Source: Duganella sp. CF458
GTDB taxonomy: Bacteria > Pseudomonadota > Gammaproteobacteria > Burkholderiales > Burkholderiaceae_D
Direction of reading: 5' to 3'
Length of the DNA stretch: 64,000 nt
Assembly (NCBI RefSeq): GCF_900113115.1
Contig: NZ_FOOF01000001.1
Location: forward strand, 612,821-676,820
Shown: piece by piece, positions 7,850 through 16,659 of the stretch
Position numbering within the stretch: the first letter of the stretch is position 1
Layout: every line of letters begins with the position of its first letter
Translations under genes and position numbers: made by a program
Notes under the pieces: model-generated
What the model was told of the DNA's origin: nothing
Database searches by the model: none
Seen by the model: only the letters and a program-made list of their open reading frames with translations

Positions 7850-9121
7850 ATGCAAAAGAAGCGCCCCCTCACCCTTTACATCCTGTTCGCGATGCTGCTT
7901 GGCGTCGCCGTCGGCTACGCCTGTCACACGGTATTCCCTGACAAGAAAATCACCGCCGACATTTCGGCCCACATCTCGCTGGTGACCGACATCTTCCTGC
8001 GCCTGATCAAGATGATCATTGCGCTGCTGGTGTTCTCTACCCTGACCGTCGGTATCGCCAACCTGAGCGACGGCAAGGCTGCGGGCCGGATCGGCGCCAA
8101 GGCTTTCGCCTGGTTCATCGTCGCTTCGCTGGTCTCGCTGGCGCTGGGCATGGTGCTGTCGAACCTGATGCAGCTCGGCACCAACCTTGGCCTGCCGCTG
8201 CCGGCCATCGATGCCAGCACAGGGCTGAAAACCTCGGCCTTCACACTGAAGGACTTCATCACCCACGTGGTGCCGAAGTCGCCGATCGAGGCCATGGCCA
8301 ATAACGAGATCCTGCAGGTACTGGTGTTCTCGATCTTCTTCGGTTCCGCGCTGGGCGCGCTGGGCGAATCCGGCAAGCGCTTGCTGGACGTGGTCGACGA
8401 ACTGGCGCAAGTGATGTTGCGCATTACCGGCGCCATCATGGGCATGGCCCCGCTGGCAGTGTTTGCCGCCATGGCTTCGGTGGTCACCACCAATGGCCTT
8501 GGCATCCTGGCCACCTTCGCCAAGTTCATGGGCGGCTTCTACCTCGGCCTGTTCTGCCTGTGGGTCCTGCTGATCGGCGCCGGCTTCGCCGTGCTGGGTC
8601 CACGCGTGCTGCGCCTGGTGGGCCTGATCCGCGAACCGTTCCTGCTGGCCTTCTCCACTGCCAGCTCGGAAGCCGCTTATCCGAAACTGCTGGTCGCGCT
8701 GGACAAGTTCGGCGTGCAGCGGCGCATCTCCAGTTTCGTGCTGCCCATGGGCTATTCCTTCAACCTCGACGGCTCGATGATGTATTGCACCTTCGCCGTG
8801 CTGTTCATCGCCCAGGCCTACGGCATCGACCTGTCGCTTGGCACCCAGGTCACCATGCTGCTGCTGTTGATGCTGACCTCCAAAGGCATGGCCGGCGTGC
8901 CGCGCGCTTCGCTGGTGGTGATCGCCGCCACCTTGACCCAATTCCACATCCCCGAAGCGGGCCTGCTGTTGTTGATGGGCGTGGACCAATTCCTCGACAT
9001 GGGCCGCTCGGCCACCAACGCAGTCGGCAATGCCATCGCCACTGCCGTCGTAGCCAAGTGGGAAGGCGCGCTTGGCGCAGAAGAACAGGCGGATGAGCAC
9101 AGCTACATCCGCGCCGCATAA
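7850..9121 (+). CDS. dctA: Dicarboxylate/amino acid:cation symporter (DAACS family, DctA-like)
   Basis: The 423-residue membrane protein has the DAACS hallmarks: the serine-rich re-entrant motif STASSEAAYPKLL, MGYSFNLDGSMMY, SKGMAGVPRAS in the second hairpin, and DQFLDMGRSATNAVGNA in the last helix. It couples substrate uptake to Na+ or H+. The sigma-54 promoter and the downstream DctB/DctD-like pair point to C4-dicarboxylates such as succinate or malate, but glutamate/aspartate transport cannot be excluded from sequence. GGAGACC precedes the chosen ATG. Confidence 0.82.
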   Translation: MQKKRPLTLYILFAMLLGVAVGYACHTVFPDKKITADISAHISLVTDIFLRLIKMIIALLVFSTLTVGIANLSDGKAAGRIGAKAFAWFIVASLVSLALGMVLSNLMQLGTNLGLPLPAIDASTGLKTSAFTLKDFITHVVPKSPIEAMANNEILQVLVFSIFFGSALGALGESGKRLLDVVDELAQVMLRITGAIMGMAPLAVFAAMASVVTTNGLGILATFAKFMGGFYLGLFCLWVLLIGAGFAVLGPRVLRLVGLIREPFLLAFSTASSEAAYPKLLVALDKFGVQRRISSFVLPMGYSFNLDGSMMYCTFAVLFIAQAYGIDLSLGTQVTMLLLLMLTSKGMAGVPRASLVVIAATLTQFHIPEAGLLLLMGVDQFLDMGRSATNAVGNAIATAVVAKWEGALGAEEQADEHSYIRAA

Positions 9122-9147
9122 AAACAAAGACCTCAGGAGAACCCCGA

Positions 9148-10242
9148 ATGAAATACCCTGCCACCACCTTGCTGGCCCTGGCTTGCTGCAGCGCGCACGC
9201 GCAATCTTCCGTCAACATCTACGGCGTGGCCGATGCCGGCATCGTGCTCGAACGCGGTGGCGCCGCCGGCAATACCTTCAATGTGAGCAGCGGCGTCGCT
9301 TCCGGCTCGCGCATCGGTTTCAAGGGCACGGAAGACCTGGGCAACGGCCTGTCGGCCGGCTTCGTCATCGAGAGCGGCTTCGCCATGGATACCGGCGCCT
9401 CCGGCCAGGGCGGCCTGACTTTCGGCCGCCAGTCCTTCGTCTCGCTCGGCAGCCCACTTGGCACCATCAGCGCCGGCCGCCAGTACTCGCCGTATTACAA
9501 GGCGCTGCGCGATATCGCCGACCCCTTCGCCGATGGCCTGGCGGGCCAGGCTGCCAATCTTATGGTGCCGAACCGCCGCATGGACAACTCGCTGCGCTAC
9601 GCTTCCCCCAAGCTGGCGGGCTTCTCGACCGAGCTGGCTTACAGCTCCGGCGAAGTGGCCGGCGACAGCACCCGCAAGCGCGCGCTGAGCGGCGCGCTGA
9701 ATTACGACGAAGGACCATTGGCGCTGTCGCTCTCGCACTTCCGCCGCGAAGGCACTACGGCCGGCCTGCATGCGCATAACACCCTGCTCGCGGCGCGCTA
9801 CAAGCTGGGCGACTACCAGCTGCACGCCGGCTATGCCTTCAATCGCGGCATGGGCACGGTCGGAGGTGGCGGCAGCAGTACATTGTCGAACAGCGCGAAC
9901 GGCACGCCAGGTCCTGTCACCAGCGCCACCAGCATCATCACCAGCGGCACGATCGGCCTTCCCGGCGCCTCCAGCCGCGACGTGCTGCTGGGCCTGTGCG
10001 CCACCTTCGGGCCGCATCGTTTTGCCGGCTCGGTGGTGCAGCACCTGGATCGCAGCCCGGCCAACCAGGATGCACGCCAGTACGGCATCGCTTACCTGTA
10101 CGGCCTGTCCAAGCGCACCGACCTGTACGCCGCTTACGGCCGCATCGATGGACACAACGGTGCCCCATTCACGGTCGGCAACGCCACCGACGATGGCAAG
10201 GGTCACCGCGCGGTCAACCTGGGCTTGCGTCATCAGCTGTAA
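9148..10242 (+). CDS. Gram-negative general porin
   Basis: The 364-residue protein has a signal peptide ending near AHA|QSSV, then the beta-proteobacterial porin start VNIYGVADAGIVLERGG, a GSRIGFKGTEDLGNGL strand pair, and the C-terminal aromatic-type end LGLRHQL. It should form a trimeric outer-membrane channel. AGGAG lies before the ATG and the gap to the symporter gene is 26 bases, so the two are likely cotranscribed and the porin may serve the same substrate. The terminal residue is Leu, not the usual Phe. Confidence 0.88.
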   Translation: MKYPATTLLALACCSAHAQSSVNIYGVADAGIVLERGGAAGNTFNVSSGVASGSRIGFKGTEDLGNGLSAGFVIESGFAMDTGASGQGGLTFGRQSFVSLGSPLGTISAGRQYSPYYKALRDIADPFADGLAGQAANLMVPNRRMDNSLRYASPKLAGFSTELAYSSGEVAGDSTRKRALSGALNYDEGPLALSLSHFRREGTTAGLHAHNTLLAARYKLGDYQLHAGYAFNRGMGTVGGGGSSTLSNSANGTPGPVTSATSIITSGTIGLPGASSRDVLLGLCATFGPHRFAGSVVQHLDRSPANQDARQYGIAYLYGLSKRTDLYAAYGRIDGHNGAPFTVGNATDDGKGHRAVNLGLRHQL

Positions 10243-10267
10243 CAGAGGTTTGCTATAGTTGGCTGTA

Positions 10268-12109
10268 ATGCCAGTCCAGTCCGACAACACCGCCATCCCT
10301 CCGGCGCCATCGCGCCCGACGCAACACGTCCGTACCTTGTGGGGCCTGGTGCTGCTGGCTGGCCTGGCCCTGCCCTACCTGGCTTACTGGTGGGCCGACA
10401 GCGCCACCACCGAACGCCTGCGCGAAGCGGGTGCGCAAAGGCTGGAGGTGTACGCCACCAGCCTGGAAAACCTGCTGGACAAATACGACCTGATCCCGCG
10501 CATGCTGGAGCTGGACAAGGACGTGGTCCAGCTGCTGGAGCACCCAGGCGATGAGGATGCACGCAACAGCGTGAACGAATACCTGGAAGGCCTGAACCGG
10601 AAGGCCGAATCCAGCAACATCTATATCGTCAACCTGCAAGGCCGCACCCAGGCCGCCAGCAATTGGCGCCAGAGGGACAGCTTCATCGGCGACGACGTCA
10701 ACTTCCGGCCCTATATCCGTAACGCGCTGCGCGGCCGCCCCGGCGGCTTTTATGGCGTCGGCACCACCAGCCTGGAGCCGGGATACTTCTACGCGCACGG
10801 CATCTACAAGGACGGCCGCATGCTGGGCGTGGCGGCGATCAAGGTCAGTATCGAGAACCAGCAGCGCAGCTGGACGCAGGGCAGCGACAAGGTGGCGCTG
10901 GTGGACCCGAACGGCGTGATTTTCCTCAGTTCGGACCCAAACTGGAAATTCAAATCGCTGAAACCATTATCGGCAAGCGTACGTGCCGAGCTTGAACAAA
11001 CCCGCCAGTATTTCGCGCAAGAGCTGCCGGCATTGACCTTGAAGCACGACGAGGCGCTGCCCAACGGCAACCGCCTGCTCGTTATCCGCGACAGCAATGC
11101 CCCCGGTGCCGCAACCACGCCGCTGATGCTGGCGCAAACGCGCTTGCTAGCGCCGCGCGACTGGACCTTCATCTACCTGTCCGACTTGAATGCGGCACGC
11201 GGCAACGCCAGCGTGGCCTTCCTGTTCGCGCTGCTGGCGTATGGCTTCCTGGTGCTGTTGTTCCTGTATTGGCGCCAGCGCTTGCGTGCCAAGGAAGAAC
11301 TGGAACGCATGGTGGCCGAGCGTACCGCCAGCCTGGCGCGCATAACGCAAGACTTGAGCAAGGAAGTCGACGTGCGGCGCCAGGCCGAGCAGCAACTGCA
11401 GATCACGCAGAATGAGCTGTTCCAGGCCGGCAAACTGGCGGTGCTGGGGCAGATGTCGGCCAGCATCACGCACGAACTGAACCAGCCGCTGACAGCGCTG
11501 CGCACCATGTCCGACAACGCCGTGCTGCTGTTCGAGCGCGGCCGCATGGACGACGTGCGCAACAACCTGAAGACCATTTCCCAAGTGGTGGCGCGGATGG
11601 GCACCATCACCGGCAAGCTGAAAAGTTTCGCCCGCAAGTCGAATGCGGAGTTGGGGCCGGTGTCGGTCCATACTTCCATATCCAATGCCTTGGTGCTGGT
11701 GGAGCGCCGCATCCAGCTGGACAAGGTCACCTTCCAGTTGCGCATCGACCAGGCCGATATTTACGCCCTGTGCGACAGCAACCGGCTGGAGCAAGTATTG
11801 CTCAACCTGATGACCAATGCACTCGACTCGATGGCCGGCTGCACGGTGCGCGAGCTGGTGCTGGAAGTGAGCAGCATGCCAGGCCGCGTACAGATCCGCG
11901 TGGCCGACAGCGGCCCGGGGCTCAGCGACGAAGCGCGCCAGCGGCTGTTCGAGCCCTTCTACACCTCCAAGCCGCAAGGCGAAGGCCTGGGCCTTGGACT
12001 GGCCATTTCAGAACAAATCATCCGCGATTTCGGCGGAAGCTTAAGAGCGGAACAGGCCGATGCCGGCGCCTGCTTCGTAATCGAATTAAAAGCGGCGCAG
12101 GAGACATGA
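10268..12109 (+). CDS. dctB: DctB-like sensor histidine kinase
   Basis: The 613-residue kinase has an N-terminal membrane helix (LVLLAGLALPYLAYWW), a periplasmic Cache-like sensor (about residues 45-300), a second helix (VAFLFALLAYGFLVLLFLYW) and a coiled coil. The HisKA box follows with the phosphorylated His in SASITHELNQPL, then the ATPase domain with NALDSM, DSGPGL and GLGLGLAI. It should sense dicarboxylates in the periplasm and phosphorylate the response regulator encoded next. I chose ATG 10268 over TTG 10259. The 3' end overlaps the regulator start (ATGATG). Confidence 0.85.
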   Translation: MPVQSDNTAIPPAPSRPTQHVRTLWGLVLLAGLALPYLAYWWADSATTERLREAGAQRLEVYATSLENLLDKYDLIPRMLELDKDVVQLLEHPGDEDARNSVNEYLEGLNRKAESSNIYIVNLQGRTQAASNWRQRDSFIGDDVNFRPYIRNALRGRPGGFYGVGTTSLEPGYFYAHGIYKDGRMLGVAAIKVSIENQQRSWTQGSDKVALVDPNGVIFLSSDPNWKFKSLKPLSASVRAELEQTRQYFAQELPALTLKHDEALPNGNRLLVIRDSNAPGAATTPLMLAQTRLLAPRDWTFIYLSDLNAARGNASVAFLFALLAYGFLVLLFLYWRQRLRAKEELERMVAERTASLARITQDLSKEVDVRRQAEQQLQITQNELFQAGKLAVLGQMSASITHELNQPLTALRTMSDNAVLLFERGRMDDVRNNLKTISQVVARMGTITGKLKSFARKSNAELGPVSVHTSISNALVLVERRIQLDKVTFQLRIDQADIYALCDSNRLEQVLLNLMTNALDSMAGCTVRELVLEVSSMPGRVQIRVADSGPGLSDEARQRLFEPFYTSKPQGEGLGLGLAISEQIIRDFGGSLRAEQADAGACFVIELKAAQET

Positions 12110-13431
12110 TGGACGATATACAAGTGCTGCTGGTCGAAGACGACCCGACCGTGCGCGCCGGCAGTGCGCAGGCACTGGAGCTGGCCGATTTCAGCGTCAG
12201 CAGCTACGAAAGTGCCGAGCCGGTGACCAGGCTGCTGCGGGCGAACAGCCCGGTGGTGCTGGTGAGCGATGTGCGCCTGCCCGGCATGAGCGGCCTGGAA
12301 TTGCTGGCAGCGGCGCGCGCCATCGATCCCGACCTGCCGGTCATCCTGGTCACCGGCCACGGCGATATATCGATGGCGGTACAGGCGATGCACGACGGCG
12401 CTTACGACTTCCTCGAGAAGCCCTATTCATCCGAACAACTGGCGGACGTGGTACGGCGCGCCGCCGACAAACGCCGACTGCAGCTGGAAGTGCGTGCGCT
12501 GCGCCAGAAGCTGGACCATAGCGAAGGCATCGAGGCCTGCCTGCTCGGCAACACACCGGCCATGCGCGCCTTGCGCCAGGTGATACTGGACGTGGCCGGG
12601 CAGCCGGCCGATGTGCTGATCTATGGCGAAACCGGCACCGGCAAGGAACTGGTGGCGCGTTGCCTGCACCAGTTCAGTGAACGCGGCAAGCACCACTATG
12701 TGCCGGTCAATTGCGGCGCCATCCCGGAGACCATTTTCGAGAGTGAACTGTTCGGCCACGAGCAAGGCGCCTTCACCGGCGCGGCCAAGCGCCAGGTCGG
12801 CAAGATCGAACACGCCGATCACGGCACGCTATTCCTGGACGAGATAGAAAGCCTGCCGCTGGCAATGCAAGTCAAGTTGCTGCGGGTGCTGCAGGAGCGC
12901 TCCGTCCAACGCCTGGGATCGAACGCCCCGGTGCCGCTGGACATCCGCGTGATTGCCGCTTCCAAGGAAGACTTGAAGGAATTTTCGGACCAGGGCAAGT
13001 TCCGCAGCGACCTGTACTACCGGCTCAATCTGATCGTGCTGCACGTCCCGCCGCTGCGCGAACGGCGCGAAGACATCCCGCTGCTGTTCGAGCATTTCAT
13101 GCTGGACGCGGCGGCGCGCTACAAGCGCCCTTGCCCGCTGGTGCCACCGGCGCAGATGCAGCAGTGGATGGCACAGGATTGGCCCGGCAATGTGCGCGAG
13201 CTGCGCAATGCCGCCGACCGCTTCGTGCTGGGCCTTTCTGCCTCGACGGAGAGTGCGGTGCCGGCATCGCTGGCGGACCAGGTCGGCGCCTTCGAGCGCA
13301 TGCTGATCGAACAGGCCCTGCGCGCGGCCGGCGGCAACGTCGCCACCGCCTGTACCGCGCTGAGCCTGCCGAAACAGACCATGTACCACAAGATGCAGAA
13401 GTACGGCCTGGCGGCCGACGACTACCGCTGA
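12106..13431 (+). CDS. dctD: DctD-like sigma-54-dependent response regulator
   Basis: The 441-residue protein has a receiver domain with phosphoacceptor Asp near residue 55 (VSDVRLPG). A sigma-54 AAA+ domain follows with Walker A GETGTGKE, the GAFTGA loop that contacts sigma-54, and Walker B GTLFLDEIE. The C-terminal Fis-type helix-turn-helix is ACTALSLPKQTMYHKMQKYG. It should activate the sigma-54 promoter at 7782. Two adjacent ATGs (12106, 12109) are possible starts. Its stop is one base from the stop of the convergent FKBP gene. Confidence 0.88.
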   Translation: MMDDIQVLLVEDDPTVRAGSAQALELADFSVSSYESAEPVTRLLRANSPVVLVSDVRLPGMSGLELLAAARAIDPDLPVILVTGHGDISMAVQAMHDGAYDFLEKPYSSEQLADVVRRAADKRRLQLEVRALRQKLDHSEGIEACLLGNTPAMRALRQVILDVAGQPADVLIYGETGTGKELVARCLHQFSERGKHHYVPVNCGAIPETIFESELFGHEQGAFTGAAKRQVGKIEHADHGTLFLDEIESLPLAMQVKLLRVLQERSVQRLGSNAPVPLDIRVIAASKEDLKEFSDQGKFRSDLYYRLNLIVLHVPPLRERREDIPLLFEHFMLDAAARYKRPCPLVPPAQMQQWMAQDWPGNVRELRNAADRFVLGLSASTESAVPASLADQVGAFERMLIEQALRAAGGNVATACTALSLPKQTMYHKMQKYGLAADDYR

Positions 13432-13432
13432 A

Positions 13433-13957
13433 TTATTTGACGTCCATCAGTTCGACGTCGAAGATCAGGGCCGAATTGGCTGGAATGTTCGGCATGGAGC
13501 GCGAGCCATACGCCATTTCCGACGGGATGATCAGGGTGCGCTTGCCACCGACCTTCATACCGACGATGCCCTGGTCCCAGCCCTTGATCACCTTGCCGGT
13601 ACCCAGCTTGAAGTCCAGCGGTTCGCCGCGCGGAATCGAACTGTCGAACTGGCGGCCGCGCTGGTTCTTGGCCAGCGGGCGGTACAGCCAGCCGGTGTAA
13701 TGCATGAAGACGGTGTTACCGACGTTGGCCTCGGCGCCCTTGCCGATCTTGTGGTCGGTGATGATCAGTTGCTCGGCGGCTGGGCCCGGCTGGGCCGAAC
13801 CCGGCACGATCGGGCCTGGCTGGGCCGGCGCTGCGGCTTCAGCTTGTTGCGCCACGGGAGCCGCAGGCTGCGCCTGGGCAGGTTCTTGGGTAGGCTGCTG
13901 TGCCTGCGCCAGGCTGGCGGCGCACAGGAATGCGAACAGGGTCGAAGTGCGTTTCAT
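13433..13957 (-). CDS. FKBP-type peptidyl-prolyl cis-trans isomerase, exported
   Basis: The 174-residue protein has a signal peptide (MKRTSTLFAFLCAASLAQAQ), then a Pro/Ala/Gln-rich linker of about 40 residues. The FKBP domain contains VFMHYTGWLY, FDSS, GKVIKGWDQGIVGMKVGGKR and IPSEMAYG. It should catalyse prolyl isomerisation in the periplasm. The low-complexity linker between signal and domain is longer than in most FkpA-like proteins and may be a cell-envelope spacer. Confidence 0.9.
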   Translation of the reverse strand: MKRTSTLFAFLCAASLAQAQQPTQEPAQAQPAAPVAQQAEAAAPAQPGPIVPGSAQPGPAAEQLIITDHKIGKGAEANVGNTVFMHYTGWLYRPLAKNQRGRQFDSSIPRGEPLDFKLGTGKVIKGWDQGIVGMKVGGKRTLIIPSEMAYGSRSMPNIPANSALIFDVELMDVK

Positions 13958-13990
13958 GTATATTCGTCAAGTGGTTTTAAAGCGGCTGCC

Positions 13991-14491
13991 ATGATAACAA
14001 AACAAGCTGTGCACAAACTGTTTTTTGCGCTCTGGCCCGACCACGCGGTGCGCCAGGCCTTGGTGCGGCTGCAACAGCCGGTACGCGGGCGCTTGATTCC
14101 GCCGGAGAAACTGCATCTCACCATGGCGTTTCTTGGACAGCAACCGGCCGAGGCCTTGCCTGTCTTGCTTGGCATCCTGCATGCAACGCATGTGCCGCCG
14201 TTGCAGTTGACGCTTGATTGCTATGGTTATTTCAAACGCCCGCATATTGCCTGGACGGGGATGAGCGCGCCGCCTGCGGGCTTGCTGGCGGCGCAAGCCG
14301 GGCTGATGTCGCGGCTGGAAGCAGCCGGTTTCAGCGCCGCCACCCACGGGGAGTTCAAGCCACACATCACGCTGGCGCGCGAGGCAAAGGAAGCGCCTGC
14401 CGAATTCAGCGCGGCGCCGGTGGTGTGGAATGTGCAGGGGCTTGCGCTGCTGGAGTCAATGGCGGATGGGCGCTATTTGCCGCTTGCCTGA
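13991..14491 (+). CDS. thpR: RNA 2',3'-cyclic phosphodiesterase (ThpR/LigT)
   Basis: The 166-residue protein has both HxTx catalytic motifs of the 2H phosphoesterase family, HLTM and HITL, about 80 residues apart. The family opens 2',3'-cyclic phosphates on RNA and has weak RNA ligase activity. The length is normal for the family. It is divergent from the FKBP gene with a 33-base gap. Confidence 0.88.
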   Translation: MITKQAVHKLFFALWPDHAVRQALVRLQQPVRGRLIPPEKLHLTMAFLGQQPAEALPVLLGILHATHVPPLQLTLDCYGYFKRPHIAWTGMSAPPAGLLAAQAGLMSRLEAAGFSAATHGEFKPHITLAREAKEAPAEFSAAPVVWNVQGLALLESMADGRYLPLA

Positions 14492-14509
14492 CACCGGCCG
14501 GCGGCGGTC

Positions 14510-15382
14510 CTAGTCCAGTGTCCGGCCCTGCGGGTCAGACACCGGTATACCGGTTTCAGCCTGCTCAGCCAGCTTGCGCAGCAAGTGCCCCGCCGCCACC
14601 ATGCCAAACGTCGCAGTCACCACCATCGCCGACCCGAATCCCGCGCAATTGATGCCCGTTAGCCCCGGCTTCGCCGCCGCCTTTTCATCGCCATCAACGG
14701 TGCAAACCTCCCCCGTCTCAGGGAATTTCAACGGTTCCATCGAAAATACCGCATCCACACCCAACTTGTTCTTCGAATTCGGCGGATAGTTGAACTGGCT
14801 GCGCAAACGGCGCCGCACCTTCTTCAGCAAGGGCTCCTGCTCAGTCTTGGACAAGTCGCGCACTTCGATCCGGGTCGGATCGGTCTGGCCACCGGCGCTA
14901 CCGATCACAATCAAGGGAATCTGCTTGCTGCGGCAATAGTGAATCAGCGCTGTCTTCGACTGGGCCGAATCGATCGCATCCACCACGTAGTCGAAGTGAT
15001 GCGCCCCCACCATCTCATCCAGGTTATCCGGCGTGATGAAATCTTCCACCTGCACCACTTCGCAGAAGGGGTTGATCTGGGCAATGCGCTCCGCCAGCGC
15101 GGAAATCTTGGCCATGCCGATGGTGCCGGACAGCGCCTGGATCTGACGGTTGATATTCGACTCGGCCACGTTGTCGAGGTCAATCAGGGTCAGCTTGCCG
15201 ATCGCCGAGCGCGCCAACGCTTCCACAATCCACGAGCCGACACCGCCCACGCCAATCACGCAGACATGTGCCCCCCGGAAACGTGCGAGGGCTTTTTCAC
15301 CGTACAAGCGGGCAATGCCGCCAAAGCGGCGGTCGAAATCGATATCTTCCAGAACTGGATCAACTATTTGCGGGGAATTCAT
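14510..15382 (-). CDS. tcdA: tRNA threonylcarbamoyladenosine dehydratase TcdA (CsdL)
   Basis: The 290-residue E1-like enzyme has the nucleotide-binding [19 protein letters not shown], the NINRQ motif, and the TcdA-type [15 protein letters not shown]. It cyclises t6A37 of tRNA to ct6A in the cytosol using ATP. The last nine residues (SDPQGRTLD) are encoded by a degenerate GTGTCTGACCC-type repeat at 14518-14542, so the natural stop appears to have been replaced by insertion or read into a repeat. Confidence 0.92.
   Translation of the reverse strand: MNSPQIVDPVLEDIDFDRRFGGIARLYGEKALARFRGAHVCVIGVGGVGSWIVEALARSAIGKLTLIDLDNVAESNINRQIQALSGTIGMAKISALAERIAQINPFCEVVQVEDFITPDNLDEMVGAHHFDYVVDAIDSAQSKTALIHYCRSKQIPLIVIGSAGGQTDPTRIEVRDLSKTEQEPLLKKVRRRLRSQFNYPPNSKNKLGVDAVFSMEPLKFPETGEVCTVDGDEKAAAKPGLTGINCAGFGSAMVVTATFGMVAAGHLLRKLAEQAETGIPVSDPQGRTLD
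14518..14542. repeat. Degenerate GTGTCTGACCC-type hairpin inside the tcdA 3' end
   Basis: GTGTCCGGCCC (14518-14528), loop TGC and GGGTCAGACAC (14532-14542) form an 11-base-arm hairpin with two mismatches. The right arm and loop match the two intact copies near 43.8 kb. This copy lies within the tcdA reading frame and reaches almost to its stop codon. Confidence 0.8.
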
Positions 15383-15444
15383 CCCGTCATTTTACCGGAC
15401 CCGGGCTACAATGTTTTCTCTTGCCAAGTACACCAGACCCGCAC

Positions 15445-16629
15445 ATGAGCAATTCCTTGATCGATACCGCCCCAGGCTATGACCAGCCGATCGCCGTCCT
15501 GAAACACTGCCACGACAAGATCCGCAAGCAATTGCAAACCTTGCAGAACCTGCTGAGCCACCTGCCTCAGCACGGCGCCGACGCCGCCGCCCAGCAAGCC
15601 GCCCAAGCCGTGCAGAAGTACTTCAACAAAGCCGCCCACCTGCATCACGCCGATGAGGAAAACGACCTGTTCCCCCTGCTGACTGCGGCGGCGCAGGGCG
15701 AGGACGCGGCCCTGCTGGGCAAGCTGGGCCCGCAGATCCTTGCGCAGCACAAGCAGATGGATCTCGACTGGGATATACTCAATTCGCAACTTGATAAGAT
15801 TGCCAACGGTTCCAGTGCAGCATTGAATGCCACCGAAGTGGAACGCTTCGTACAGGCATATACCGCGCATATGGAAACCGAAGAGGCGCACATCGCGCCC
15901 ATGGCCAAACGGATACTCAGTCCCGCCCAGATGACCATTCTGGGTGAAGCCATGCAGCAGCGCCGCGGCCTCCTGCCGGCGGCCATCGCCGGCGGAATCG
16001 CCCTGGCTGACCTGCGCATGGATTATGGCCGCGCCAGCCTGTCGGAAGCCGACACCCTGGCCGACCCGATTGCGCAATTTGCCAAGTGGTTCAATGAAGC
16101 CATGAAGGCGCAGGTGAACGAGCCCAACGCGATGAGCGTTGCCACGGTGGGTGCCAACGGCCGACCCAGTTCGCGCATCGTGCTGATCAAGCAGTACGAC
16201 GAGCGCGGCTTCACCTGGTACACCAATTACGAGAGCCAGAAAGGCCGGCAGCTCGCGGAAAACCCGCACGCAGCAATCCTGTTCTTCTGGCCTGAACTCG
16301 AACGCCAGGTAAGGATCGAAGGCCGCGTCGAGAAAACTTCCGTCGAAGAGAGTGACAAGTATTTCTACAGCCGCCCGGTGAAGAGCCAGTTGGCGGCGAT
16401 TGCCTCACGACAGAGCCGCCCGATCGGCAGCCGCGAAGCAATGGAAGAAAGTTATGCCGTCGTCGAGGCGGCCAGTGGCGACCAGCCGCAACGGCCGGAG
16501 CACTGGGGCGGTTATCGCCTGGTGCCGGAGCGCGTAGAGTTCTGGCAAGGGCGCGCCTCGCGTTTCCACGACAGGATAGTCTATGACTTGCAGGACGGTA
16601 GCTGGAATAAGGAGCGCATCCAGCCCTGA
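15445..16629 (+). CDS. pdxH: Fusion of a hemerythrin-like (HHE) domain with pyridoxamine 5'-phosphate oxidase
   Basis: The 394-residue protein joins two domains usually encoded separately. Residues 1 to about 180 form a four-helix HHE domain with iron-ligand motifs [21 protein letters not shown] and HMETEEAHI. From about residue 188 a complete PdxH begins ([17 protein letters not shown]), with [28 protein letters not shown] and [17 protein letters not shown], so the FMN-dependent oxidation of PNP/PMP to PLP should be intact. The junction codons around 15955-16010 contain no stop. The iron domain might bind oxygen or protect the flavoenzyme; that role is inferred. Confidence 0.88.
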   Translation: MSNSLIDTAPGYDQPIAVLKHCHDKIRKQLQTLQNLLSHLPQHGADAAAQQAAQAVQKYFNKAAHLHHADEENDLFPLLTAAAQGEDAALLGKLGPQILAQHKQMDLDWDILNSQLDKIANGSSAALNATEVERFVQAYTAHMETEEAHIAPMAKRILSPAQMTILGEAMQQRRGLLPAAIAGGIALADLRMDYGRASLSEADTLADPIAQFAKWFNEAMKAQVNEPNAMSVATVGANGRPSSRIVLIKQYDERGFTWYTNYESQKGRQLAENPHAAILFFWPELERQVRIEGRVEKTSVEESDKYFYSRPVKSQLAAIASRQSRPIGSREAMEESYAVVEAASGDQPQRPEHWGGYRLVPERVEFWQGRASRFHDRIVYDLQDGSWNKERIQP

Positions 16630-16659
16630 TCCGTCCTCTCAGATGGAAGGGGCAGGCGC

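Noticed and set aside
7775..9127. Long open frame antisense to the symporter gene
   Set aside because: It is Gln/His-rich low-complexity shadow; the symporter has clear family motifs, a ribosome site and a promoter.
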